Part shown: positions 1 to 5,394 of the stretch, piece by piece | Layout: each line of letters opens with the position of its first letter | Numbering within the stretch: position 1 is the stretch's first letter | Source: Candidatus Portnoyibacteriota bacterium | Lineage (GTDB): Bacteria > Patescibacteriota > Minisyncoccia > Portnoybacterales > GWB1-42-6 | Reading direction: 5' to 3' | Assembly (NCBI GenBank): GCA_028717445.1 | Contig: JAQUNU010000043.1 | Coordinates: 1-5,394, forward strand | DNA length: 5,394 bases | Position numbers and translations under genes: made by a program | Notes under the pieces: generated by a model | The model's input: the letters and a program-made list of their open reading frames with translations, nothing else | The model's database searches: none | What the model was told of the DNA's origin: nothing

Positions 1-1349
1 CAGGCGGCCAGGCGTTTGGGCGTGAGTGAAGAAATGGCCGCTTCGCTGTTTGCCAGCTCGCGCCAGTTGGTGGCTTTGCCTAATCCACGCGGCGGGACAT
101 TAATAATGCGTTCGGCGCTCAAATCATCAGCCGGATTATGGATAAGCCGCAGGAAAGCGACCAAGTCTTTAATCTCTTTGCGTTCGTAGAATTTGACCGT
201 ACCCACGACTTTATAAGGAAAGCCGTATTTTAAAAATGCTTCTTCGATTGAACGGGATTGGGCATTAGTGCGGTAAAGGACGGTGAAATCCCTGAACCGC
301 AAATTATGTCTTTCTTTCAGCCGGCTGACTTCGCGGATAATAAAGCCGCTCTCATCTTGTTCATCGAGCGCCGCGTAAAAAACCACGGGTTGGCCGGCAT
401 CATTCTCCGTCCAGAGCGATTTTTCTTTTCTGTTTGAATTTTTAGAGATAACCGCCTGGGCCGCGTCCAGGATGGTCTGGGTTGAGCGGTAGTTCTGTTC
501 CAAAAAAACGATCTTGGCTTCGGGATAATCTTTTTCAAAATTCAAAATATTCCTGAAATCGGCGCCGCGGAAAGCGTAAATGGCTTGGTCGAAATCCCCT
601 ACCGCGCAGATGTTTCTGGTTTTAGCGGCCAGCAAATTAACGAAAAGATATTGGGCGTGGTTTGTGTCTTGATATTCATCAACCAGAATATATTTGAATT
701 GGTCTTGATATTTTTTCAGAATTTCTTCGTTTTTTTGAAAGAGGATAATCGTTCGCATAATCAGATCGTCAAAATCCATGGCATTGCTTTTAGTCAGCCG
801 TTGCTGGTAGACTTCGTAGATTTTGGCCGTAGTCTGCTGAAAAAAATCCACGGCCGAGGCGGAATATTCTTTTTCGTTGACGAGTTCATTTTTGGCTTGC
901 GAAATGGCGTTCGCGATCGCCTGGGGCCTGAATTGTTCCTGGGAAATTTCAATTTCATCCATGATCTTTTTGATCAAGGCCTGGGAATCTTTGTCGTCGA
1001 AAATGACAAAATCGCGGCTAAAGCCGATTGTTTTGGCTTCTTGGCGGAGTAGCCGGGCGCAAATGGAATGGAATGTGCCGATGAGCGGCAAATAAGGCGG
1101 TCGGCCCGGCTTGGCATACTTGTTTCTGACCAACAATTTCTGCACCCGTTCTTTCATTTCATTGGCGGCTTTGTTGGTAAAAGTGACGGCCAAAATACTT
1201 TGGGAAGTGATTCCTTTTTGGATTAAATAAGCGATTCGGTGAGTCAAAACCTTTGTTTTTCCCGAACCAGGACCAGCCACAATCAAAACCGGCCCCTCGG
1301 TGGTTTTGACCGCTTCAAGTTGTTTAGGGTTAAGCGATTCCAAAATCAT
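1..1349 (-). CDS. UvrD/PcrA-type SF1A ATP-dependent DNA helicase, N-terminal 449 residues (3' end outside window)
   Basis: This is a superfamily 1A 3'-5' DNA helicase, expected to unwind DNA in excision or mismatch repair and to strip proteins from DNA. The frame is open from ATG 1349 to the window edge. Motifs appear in canonical order: Q-motif region LNPKQLEAV (6-14), Walker A AGPGSGKT (25-32), motif Ia TFTNKAA (56-62), GTFHS (91-95), Walker B DEYQDTN (224-230), motif III GDFDQAIYAFRGA (251-263), motif IV EQNYRST (284-290), YRTNAQSR (359-366), and a 2B-region KFYERKEIKDL stretch (386-396). The helicase C-terminal motifs (V, VI) and any tail lie outside. The start fits the family, which begins a few residues before LNxxQ. 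No Shine-Dalgarno precedes it, and a -10-like TATACT lies only 8 nt upstream. UvrD, PcrA and Rep cannot be told apart from this part, so no symbol is given. The gene is divergent from the M23 peptidase gene. Confidence 0.96.
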   Translation of the reverse strand, partial: MILESLNPKQLEAVKTTEGPVLIVAGPGSGKTKVLTHRIAYLIQKGITSQSILAVTFTNKAANEMKERVQKLLVRNKYAKPGRPPYLPLIGTFHSICARLLRQEAKTIGFSRDFVIFDDKDSQALIKKIMDEIEISQEQFRPQAIANAISQAKNELVNEKEYSASAVDFFQQTTAKIYEVYQQRLTKSNAMDFDDLIMRTIILFQKNEEILKKYQDQFKYILVDEYQDTNHAQYLFVNLLAAKTRNICAVGDFDQAIYAFRGADFRNILNFEKDYPEAKIVFLEQNYRSTQTILDAAQAVISKNSNRKEKSLWTENDAGQPVVFYAALDEQDESGFIIREVSRLKERHNLRFRDFTVLYRTNAQSRSIEEAFLKYGFPYKVVGTVKFYERKEIKDLVAFLRLIHNPADDLSAERIINVPPRGLGKATNWRELANSEAAISSLTPKRLAA

Positions 1350-1357
1350 ACTAAGCT

Positions 1358-1388
1358 AGTATAACACAAAATATCCCTTAGAAACCAA
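1358..1388 (-). promoter_or_regulatory. Candidate helicase promoter, possibly giving a leaderless mRNA
   Basis: On the minus strand there is a -10-like TATACT at 1363-1358 and a weak -35-like TTGGTT at 1388-1383, with a long 19-nt spacer. The -10 ends 8 nt before the ATG at 1349. Transcription starting about 7 nt after the -10 would begin at or next to the start codon. No purine-rich ribosome binding site lies between them. The -10 match is good and the -35 poor, so this is a prediction only. Confidence 0.4.
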
Positions 1389-1399
1389 AAAGAAAGCAA

Positions 1400-1413
1400 A
1401 AATAGGCCTATTT
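1400..1413. repeat. Perfect 14-bp palindrome in the divergent intergenic region
   Basis: AAATAGGCCTATTT reads the same on both strands. It lies about 50 bp upstream of the helicase start and upstream of the candidate M23-gene promoter. Its position between two divergent genes would suit a dimeric regulator. It has no loop and no T-tract, so it does not look like a terminator. No regulator is identified here, and a chance AT-flanked palindrome cannot be excluded. Confidence 0.35.
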
Positions 1414-1451
1414 CTTGAATGGCGGTGTTTATATTCTGTGGATTCAAATCA

Positions 1452-1481
1452 TTGACCGAGGGGCCGCTGGAATGCTAGGAT
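1452..1481 (+). promoter_or_regulatory. Candidate promoter for the LysM-M23 peptidase gene
   Basis: TTGACC at 1452-1457 is a close -35 match. It is followed after 18 nt by TAGGAT at 1476-1481, which is preceded by TG (1473-1474) as in an extended -10. A second -10-like TATAGT (1482-1487) overlaps just downstream. Transcription would start around 1488-1494, giving a short leader to TTG 1501 or about 60-65 nt to GTG 1555. Confidence 0.4.
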
Positions 1482-1554
1482 TATAGTTAAATATAAGAGC
1501 TTGCTCTGGGAAAGTTTTTTGGTTTTTTCGGACAGGCTCAAGACCATATATTTT

Positions 1555-2703
1555 GTGAGTAAACGTCAAAAAATAGACGGGATTAAGCCCGTGCACAGCC
1601 ATAGGAAATCACTTAAAAGAGTGATTTTTGGTGTTTTTTGGAGGCAGAAGCGGTATTTGAGCTGGATTGGCGCGATTTTGGCCGTGTTTGTGATTTTGGA
1701 GTTTTTTGGCGTCTCACCCACAAAAGATTCTTCCGAAAAACCGGCTTTATTCCAAAAAGAAGAGCCGCTTAGCATTCTCACAAATGACGACGCCTCTTTT
1801 GATGAACAGATTTTTTTGGGAGGCCCTTTGGCCGCGTTGATCGGATCTGACGCCCTAGCCTCGATTGATTTTTCCGCGGATGACGATTTGGAAAATTCCG
1901 ATTTATCACTATTGCAGGAAAATTCTTTGATTTCACCTACCAACCCGACCGGCACAGCTAATTTCCCGGGATATAATCGTGAGATTTTAAATTATATAGT
2001 CAAGCAGGGCGATACGCCCGAGCAAATCGCCGCTTCTTTTGGCATCAACACGGATACTTTGCTTTGGGCCAATGGCTTGCGCGATGGCGATATCATCCGG
2101 CCAAACCAAGAACTTTTAATTTTGCCGATAAACGGCGTCAGGATCAAAGTTGGCGCGAAAGATACGGTTGAATCATTGGCTAAAAAATATAATGGCGGCG
2201 TCATGGAAATTATCGCTTTCAACGAATTGACGCTTGATGGGAAATTGCAGGCCGGCGGATACGTTGTTATTCCGGGCGGTGAAATGCCCGTTTCGGCGGC
2301 CGCGCCAAAAATCACGCCTGGTAAAAAATACGCCAAATCGACCACACCGGCCAGCACCTGGCTTATCTGGCCGGCTTCAGGAAAGAACTGGGGCAGATTG
2401 CATAATAATAACGCGGTTGACATAGCTTCCCCTTGCGGCACGCCGGTTTACGCGGCGGCGGCCGGAAAAGTCGTTATTTCCGATGGCGTGGGTTATAACG
2501 GCGGTTATGGCAAATACATTAAAATTTTGCACCCGAACGGCGTTTCAACTCTTTATGCTCACGCTTCTTCGCTTTTGGTTAATATTGGCGAACAGGTCGC
2601 GCAAGGCCAGCAGATCATGGTTATGGGCACGACCGGCCGATCAACCGGCTGCCACGTGCATTTTGAAGTCAGAGGAGCATCGAATCCGCTGGTGAAAAGA
2701 TAA
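1555..2703 (+). CDS. Membrane-anchored LysM-M23 family peptidoglycan endopeptidase
   Basis: This 382-residue protein should act outside the membrane on peptidoglycan cross-bridges. A basic N-terminus precedes one hydrophobic segment (about 35-53, LSWIGAILAVFVILEFFGV), which reads as an uncleaved anchor. An acidic, Ser/Asp-rich linker follows (about 54-142). Then come two LysM wall-binding domains (about 147-191, with YIVKQGDTPEQIA, and about 195-240) and a C-terminal M23 domain (about 271-382). Likely zinc ligands are H283, D289 and the second His of the HVH motif (367-369), with H336 of LYAH also catalytic. H283 and D289 are separated by five residues, not the usual three. The only two cysteines, C294 and C366, lie close to the zinc motifs. 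No start has a clear ribosome binding site. I prefer GTG 1555 because it gives a short basic leader before the anchor; in-frame TTG 1501 would add 18 residues. It is a single-gene unit ending at a strong terminator. The family call is secure; the cleavage specificity is unknown. Confidence 0.92.
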   Translation: MSKRQKIDGIKPVHSHRKSLKRVIFGVFWRQKRYLSWIGAILAVFVILEFFGVSPTKDSSEKPALFQKEEPLSILTNDDASFDEQIFLGGPLAALIGSDALASIDFSADDDLENSDLSLLQENSLISPTNPTGTANFPGYNREILNYIVKQGDTPEQIAASFGINTDTLLWANGLRDGDIIRPNQELLILPINGVRIKVGAKDTVESLAKKYNGGVMEIIAFNELTLDGKLQAGGYVVIPGGEMPVSAAAPKITPGKKYAKSTTPASTWLIWPASGKNWGRLHNNNAVDIASPCGTPVYAAAAGKVVISDGVGYNGGYGKYIKILHPNGVSTLYAHASSLLVNIGEQVAQGQQIMVMGTTGRSTGCHVHFEVRGASNPLVKR

Positions 2704-2729
2704 AATAAATTTAAATATTCTTGGAATGG

Positions 2730-2752
2730 AAAAGCCCCGCAAGGGGCTTTTT
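2730..2752 (+). terminator. Intrinsic terminator, probably bidirectional
   Basis: AAAAGCCCC (2730-2738), loop GCAA, and GGGGCTTTT (2743-2751) form a perfect 9-bp stem with a GNRA-type tetraloop and a T-run on the plus strand. It lies 26 nt after the M23 peptidase stop. Read from the minus strand it also ends in TTTT, so it can stop comM transcripts arriving from the right about 100 nt after the comM stop. The 98 nt between it and the comM stop are AT-rich, and I see no gene in them. Confidence 0.88.
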
Positions 2753-2850
2753 GAAATTTAATGGGATGTTTTTAAATTATTTTATTCTAATCAGGATAAG
2801 CGTAATTGGGAAATCTCATAAACTCACGAGTATTAAATAATAATAATACA

Positions 2851-4389
2851 TTACATTTCTTCTTTTGGCCGGTATTGCAACGCTTCGGCGATATTTCCGG
2901 CCGAAATTGCATTCTCCCCTGCCAAGTCCGCGATCGTCCGCGCCAATTTTAAGACACGGTGATATGAGCGCGCGGAAAGATGGAGGTTTTCCACGGCTGT
3001 TCGCAAAAGCTGCTGGCCGGTCGAATCAAGCGGACAAAATTCTTTTATCTGCTGAATGCTCATTTCGGAATTCGTCACCATGGGTAAGTTGGTAAATCTT
3101 TTTTTCTGAATCTCTCTGGCGCTTTCAATCCTTTTTCGCACGGCCGCGCTTTCTTCGCCATTTTTTTCGTCGGCTAACTTTTCATATTTAATGGCCGGCA
3201 CTTCCAGATGAATATCGATGCGATCGATCAGCGGGCCGGAAACGCGGCGCTTGTATTTGGCAATTTGCGTTGGCGAGCAAAGGCAGGTTTTGGCCGGGTT
3301 GCTTGAATTGCCGCAGGGACAGGGATTCATGGCCGCCACTAAAGTAAAGCGCGCGGGAAATTCGATCGCGCCCTGAGCGCGCGAAACCGTGATGAGACCG
3401 TCTTCCAACGGTTGGCGCAAAGCCTCCAAAACATCGCGGTGGAATTCGGGCAGTTCGTCCATAAAAAGCACGCCCCGATGCGCCAAAGTGATTTCGCCTG
3501 GCTTGGGATGATTGCCGCCGCCGACGAGCGCCGGAGCCGAAGCAGTGTGATGCGGACTGCGAAAAGGCCGTTGGGTTAAAAGTGGTTGCGATTCGTTTAG
3601 CCGGCCGGCAATGCTGAAAATCTTGGTCACTTCCAGCGCTTCGGCCATGGTCAGCGGCGGCAGAATTGTCGGCAAGGTTCGGGCGAGTAAAGTTTTTCCC
3701 GCGCCGGGCGGACCGGACATTAGAATATTATGCGAGCCGGCGGCCGCAATTTCCAGAGCGCGCTTGGCGTGTTCCTGGCCGCGGATATAGGCCATGTCAA
3801 ACGGCGAATCTTCTTTAAAATAGTATTGAGTGATATCGGTTGGCGGCGCAGGCACGATTAGCGCGCGGCCTTCCAAATGTAAGAATAGCTGTTCCAGATT
3901 TTCCAGGCCGAAAATTTCCAATCCTTCAACCAACGCCGCTTCGGCCACGTTGGCCTTGGGCAAGAAGAGCGAATCAAATCCTTTTTGTTTGGCCATGAGT
4001 GCGATGGCTAGCGCTCCGTTAATGGGGCGGAGCTTTCCTTCAAGCGAAAGCTCGCCGACAAAAATGGCCTTTTCCGCGTCTAAATTTTTCATGCCAACTT
4101 GATCCGAAGCAATTAAAAAAGCTACGGCCAAAGGCAGATCGTAGCTGGGTCCTTCTTTTTTTAAATCCGCTGGCGCCAGGTTAACCGTGACGCGGCGGTT
4201 TGAATGATGCGGTGGCGAGGCGCCGGAATTCTTGATAGCCGAGGAAACTCTTTCTTTGGATTCTTTAACCGCCGCGTCCGGCAGGCCGACAATGGCAAAA
4301 CTGTGCAGGCCCGGCGACATATCCACTTCGACTTCAATGGGCAGGCAGTCTAATCCTAAAATGGCGGCGGAAAAAATCTTTGCTGGCAT
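2851..4389 (-). CDS. comM: ComM/YifB family Mg-chelatase-like AAA+ ATPase (branch-migration helicase)
   Basis: This is a full-length 512-residue member of the YifB/ComM family, which usually runs about 500-510 residues. In naturally competent bacteria ComM is a hexameric helicase that extends branch migration when incoming single-stranded DNA recombines. Residues 1 to about 180 form the Lon-protease-like (ChlI) fold with the VNLAPADLKKEGPSYDLPLA signature (69-88). The AAA+ core carries Walker A GPPGAGKT (226-233), Walker B VLFMDELPEF (307-316), sensor 1 AAMNPC (352-357), and the arginine-finger region SGPLIDRIDI (384-393, R390). The C-terminal lid has the sensor-2 stretch SARSYHRVLKLARTIADLAG (472-491). 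Cys357, Cys359, Cys369 and Cys371 form the usual CPCG/CLCSP cluster, a plausible zinc site. The ATG start gives the family's standard MxAKxxSAAxLGxD opening. There is no Shine-Dalgarno in the 21 nt after the DUF559 stop, so translation probably relies on the upstream transcript. Confidence 0.97.
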   Translation of the reverse strand: MPAKIFSAAILGLDCLPIEVEVDMSPGLHSFAIVGLPDAAVKESKERVSSAIKNSGASPPHHSNRRVTVNLAPADLKKEGPSYDLPLAVAFLIASDQVGMKNLDAEKAIFVGELSLEGKLRPINGALAIALMAKQKGFDSLFLPKANVAEAALVEGLEIFGLENLEQLFLHLEGRALIVPAPPTDITQYYFKEDSPFDMAYIRGQEHAKRALEIAAAGSHNILMSGPPGAGKTLLARTLPTILPPLTMAEALEVTKIFSIAGRLNESQPLLTQRPFRSPHHTASAPALVGGGNHPKPGEITLAHRGVLFMDELPEFHRDVLEALRQPLEDGLITVSRAQGAIEFPARFTLVAAMNPCPCGNSSNPAKTCLCSPTQIAKYKRRVSGPLIDRIDIHLEVPAIKYEKLADEKNGEESAAVRKRIESAREIQKKRFTNLPMVTNSEMSIQQIKEFCPLDSTGQQLLRTAVENLHLSARSYHRVLKLARTIADLAGENAISAGNIAEALQYRPKEEM

Positions 4390-4408
4390 AAATTAAAAAA
4401 TAGATATT

Positions 4409-4456
4409 TTTTATTCCTTCTTTTCTAAAGGAGGTGGCGAGTCTGCGAGCCGGAGG
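4409..4456 (-). repeat. Inverted repeat copy at the comM side of the DUF559 gene
   Basis: Read on the minus strand it starts CCTCCGGCTCGCAGACTCG (4456-4438) and ends GGAATAAAA (4417-4409). Compared with the other copy it keeps CCTCC, CTCG, AGACTCG, CC-TTTAG and AATAAAA. Its inner palindrome is decayed: CCTCCTTTAGAAAAGAAGG is only a partial stem. It encodes the last 14 residues of the DUF559 protein (115-128) and its TAA stop codon. Confidence 0.65.
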
Positions 4457-4797
4457 ATTTCTGATTTTATACTTTCAATTACGTTCGCCAGATTATATCT
4501 TATATCTCTGTCTTGAAACCGGATGATTTTTATTCCGGATGATTCGAGTTCTTTCTGTCTTATTTCGTCTTTCTTAATCCTATTATTATGGCTGGCTGTT
4601 CCATCAATTTCAATCGCCAGGCTTAATTTATGGCAGAAGAAATCAACAATAAATTTTCCGATCGGTCTCTGCCGTAAGAAACGATACCCGAGTTTATTGC
4701 CTTTTAGTTCATTCCAAAGAATGACTTCTGAAAGATTTCCAGCTTGCCGCAATTTTCGAGAAAAATGGTTTAGATTTTTCTGATAATGGAGTTTCAT
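4411..4797 (-). CDS. DUF559 domain protein, Vsr-like PD-(D/E)XK endonuclease
   Basis: This 128-residue protein is a single DUF559 domain, a restriction-endonuclease-like fold related to very-short-patch-repair (Vsr) nucleases. Features that match the family are: an N-terminal basic helix (1-20); E24 in SEVILWNEL; RFLRQRPIGKFIVDFFC (39-55) with D52; AIEIDGTASH (61-70) with E63 and D65, which with D52 form the likely metal site; D77/R80; and IKIIRFQDRDI (89-99). The cellular role of these stand-alone proteins is not established. The start is ATG 4797, with GGAGG five nt upstream (4807-4803), the only clear Shine-Dalgarno I see in the window. The C-terminal tail ADSPPPLEKKE is encoded by a flanking inverted repeat, so it is probably outside the fold. 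It lies 53 nt after valS and 21 nt before comM on the same strand. The metal-site residues look intact, so I would expect nuclease activity, but the target is unknown. Confidence 0.9.
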   Translation of the reverse strand: MKLHYQKNLNHFSRKLRQAGNLSEVILWNELKGNKLGYRFLRQRPIGKFIVDFFCHKLSLAIEIDGTASHNNRIKKDEIRQKELESSGIKIIRFQDRDIRYNLANVIESIKSEILRLADSPPPLEKKE

Positions 4798-4802
4798 AAA
4801 TC

Positions 4803-4807
4803 CCTCC
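4803..4807 (-). promoter_or_regulatory. Shine-Dalgarno of the DUF559 gene
   Basis: GGAGG on the minus strand, within GGGGGAGGG and five nt before ATG 4797, decides the start of the DUF559 gene. It is part of the inverted repeat, so the repeat carries the translation signal with it. The comM, helicase and M23 genes lack a comparable site. Confidence 0.75.
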
Positions 4808-4824
4808 CCCTCGAGACTCGGGTA

Positions 4825-4843
4825 CTCCCTTTAGGAAAGGGAG
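4825..4843. repeat. Hairpin palindrome between valS and the DUF559 gene
   Basis: CTCCCTTT (4825-4832), a 3-nt loop AGG, and AAAGGGAG (4836-4843) form a perfect 8-bp stem. On the minus-strand transcript it starts 8 nt after the valS stop codon. No T-run follows it on either strand, so it does not look like a standard terminator. It could protect or process the valS 3' end, or be the recognition structure of the repeat. Confidence 0.6.
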
Positions 4844-4850
4844 AATAAAA

Positions 4851-5394
4851 CTATTCTGGCCACTTTTCGGCAATGAGCGCCCGCCCTGGTCGTCCTGGCA
4901 TTTTTTGATAGATCGTCTCGGTGACAAAAGGTATGAAAGGATGCAGGAGCTTGAGCGAATCGAGCAAAACTTTCCAGAGAACGAACTGGGCGGTTTTTTT
5001 GTCTTCTTCGCTCTTGGGATTTTTGATTCTTTCTTTGGCCTCTTCGATATATTTGTCGCAGAATTTATGCCAGAAAAAATGATAGATTTCTTGGATTGCC
5101 GCGTCAAAGCGGAATTTGGAAATTGATTCGTTTGCGATTTTGACGGTTTTTTCCAAATCTTCCAGGATTTCTTTGTCGGTTTCGCTGAAATTTTGCGGCA
5201 TTTCTTTGACGGTATTTTCATCAATCATACCAAAAACAAACCGGCTGGCGTTCCAGATTTTATTTGAGAATTTTTTGCCAGCCAGAATGTCGGCTTCACC
5301 AAAACGCATATCCTGACCCTCTCCGGCTTGCCAGAGCAGGCCGAATCTGGTGGCATCGGCGCCATATTTTATCACCAGATCAATCGGATTAATT
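4851..5394 (-). CDS. valS: Valyl-tRNA synthetase, C-terminal 180 residues (5' part outside window)
   Basis: The fragment matches the end of a class I valyl-tRNA synthetase, which attaches valine to tRNA-Val in the cytoplasm. It begins INPIDLVIKYGADATRF (1-17), the stretch that follows the KMSKS loop in ValRS, then GQDMRFGEADILAGKKFSNK (26-45) and IWNASRFV (46-53). The GQDxRF, FxNKxWNAxRF pattern is typical of ValRS, less so of IleRS or LeuRS. Residues about 54-180 are the helical anticodon-binding domain, ending HPFIPFVTETIYQKMPG followed by ALIAEKWPE and TAG. Most bacterial ValRS continue past this point into a C-terminal coiled-coil tRNA-binding arm, which is absent here. The GTG at 5375 is an internal codon, not the start. 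The stop codon abuts the DUF559 inverted repeat. The gene is probably first of a valS-DUF559-comM row in this window, with its promoter outside. Confidence 0.95.
   Translation of the reverse strand, partial: INPIDLVIKYGADATRFGLLWQAGEGQDMRFGEADILAGKKFSNKIWNASRFVFGMIDENTVKEMPQNFSETDKEILEDLEKTVKIANESISKFRFDAAIQEIYHFFWHKFCDKYIEEAKERIKNPKSEEDKKTAQFVLWKVLLDSLKLLHPFIPFVTETIYQKMPGRPGRALIAEKWPE

Larger units (their letters stand above)
4409..4850 (-). mobile_element. Candidate DUF559 endonuclease cassette bounded by inverted repeats
   Basis: This 442-bp unit consists of the DUF559 gene and two 48-nt imperfect inverted repeats (4409-4456 and 4803-4850). By hand alignment they share about 36 of 50 columns, with one single-base gap in each. 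Both outer ends read TTTTATTC going inwards. The right end directly abuts the valS stop codon, and the left end lies 19 nt before the comM start codon. No transposase and no convincing target-site duplication are visible, so movement is inference from the repeat architecture and the enclosed nuclease. The alternative is an old repeat pair whose hairpins act on the mRNA. Confidence 0.4.
4803..4850 (+). repeat. Inverted repeat copy at the valS side of the DUF559 gene
   Basis: Read on the plus strand it runs from CCTCCCCCTCG (4803-4813) through AGACTCG (4814-4820) to GAATAAAA (4843-4850). It is the partner of the minus-strand copy at 4456-4409. It contains a perfect 8-bp palindrome and the DUF559 ribosome binding site. 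Its outer end touches the valS stop codon (4851-4853). Confidence 0.65.

Noticed and set aside
585..1052. A 155-codon plus-strand open frame inside the helicase gene
   Set aside because: The opposite strand encodes an unbroken helicase with all expected motifs through this stretch; the plus-strand frame has no family signature and is a shadow.
1290..1466. A 12-nt inverted match: ACCGAGGGGCCG at 1455-1466 and its complement at 1290-1301
   Set aside because: One copy is coding sequence near the helicase Walker A motif, and a match of this length is expected about once by chance in a window of this size.
2831..2850. TAA-rich short tandem stretch before the comM stop
   Set aside because: Low-complexity AT-rich intergenic sequence with no regular unit beyond a few triplets.
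3274..3320. Cys cluster in ComM as an unusual zinc-finger insertion
   Set aside because: The CPCG/CLCSP cysteines are a normal feature of the YifB/ComM family.
4395..4860. Target-site duplication flanking the DUF559 unit
   Set aside because: The bases outside the two repeats (AGATATT on the left, CTATTCT on the right) share no convincing direct repeat.
4709..5224. A 171-codon minus-strand open frame spanning the end of valS and the start of the DUF559 gene
   Set aside because: It runs out of frame through two recognisable genes and across the repeat; its Lys/Ser-rich sequence is what a shifted valS frame would give.
1..5394. CRISPR array, tRNA or rRNA genes
   Set aside because: No regularly spaced repeats, cloverleaf-like sequence or ribosomal RNA signature was seen on either strand.

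Overview
The window comes from a bacterium of moderate GC content with compact gene spacing and few Shine-Dalgarno sequences. My best guess is a Candidate Phyla Radiation (Patescibacteria/Parcubacteria-type) genome. The grounds are the style of the LysM-M23 peptidase, a valyl-tRNA synthetase that stops right after its anticodon-binding domain, and a DUF559 endonuclease gene bounded by CTCCCTTT/AAAGGGAG palindromes. This placement is inference from protein and repeat style; no marker gene in the window settles it.

Layout. Positions 1-1349 (minus) hold the first 449 codons of a UvrD/PcrA-type superfamily 1A DNA helicase, cut by the window edge. Positions 1350-1554 are a divergent intergenic region with a possible leaderless promoter for the helicase, a perfect 14-bp palindrome, and a candidate promoter for the gene to the right. 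Positions 1555-2703 (plus; 1501 is an alternative start) encode a membrane-anchored cell-wall endopeptidase with two LysM domains and an M23 domain. A strong hairpin terminator at 2730-2752 follows and can serve both convergent transcripts.

Positions 2851-5394 are a minus-strand gene row read from right to left: the C-terminal end of valS, a small DUF559 PD-(D/E)XK endonuclease gene, then a complete comM (YifB, Mg-chelatase-like AAA+ helicase). The spacing (53 and 21 nt) suggests co-transcription.

The least ordinary part is 4409-4850. The DUF559 gene is enclosed by two 48-nt imperfect inverted repeats. One lies immediately next to the valS stop codon and supplies the DUF559 ribosome binding site. 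The other encodes the last 14 DUF559 residues and its stop codon. This looks like a small endonuclease cassette sitting between valS and comM. The rest is housekeeping: DNA repair (helicase), wall remodelling (M23), natural transformation/branch migration (ComM) and translation (ValRS).
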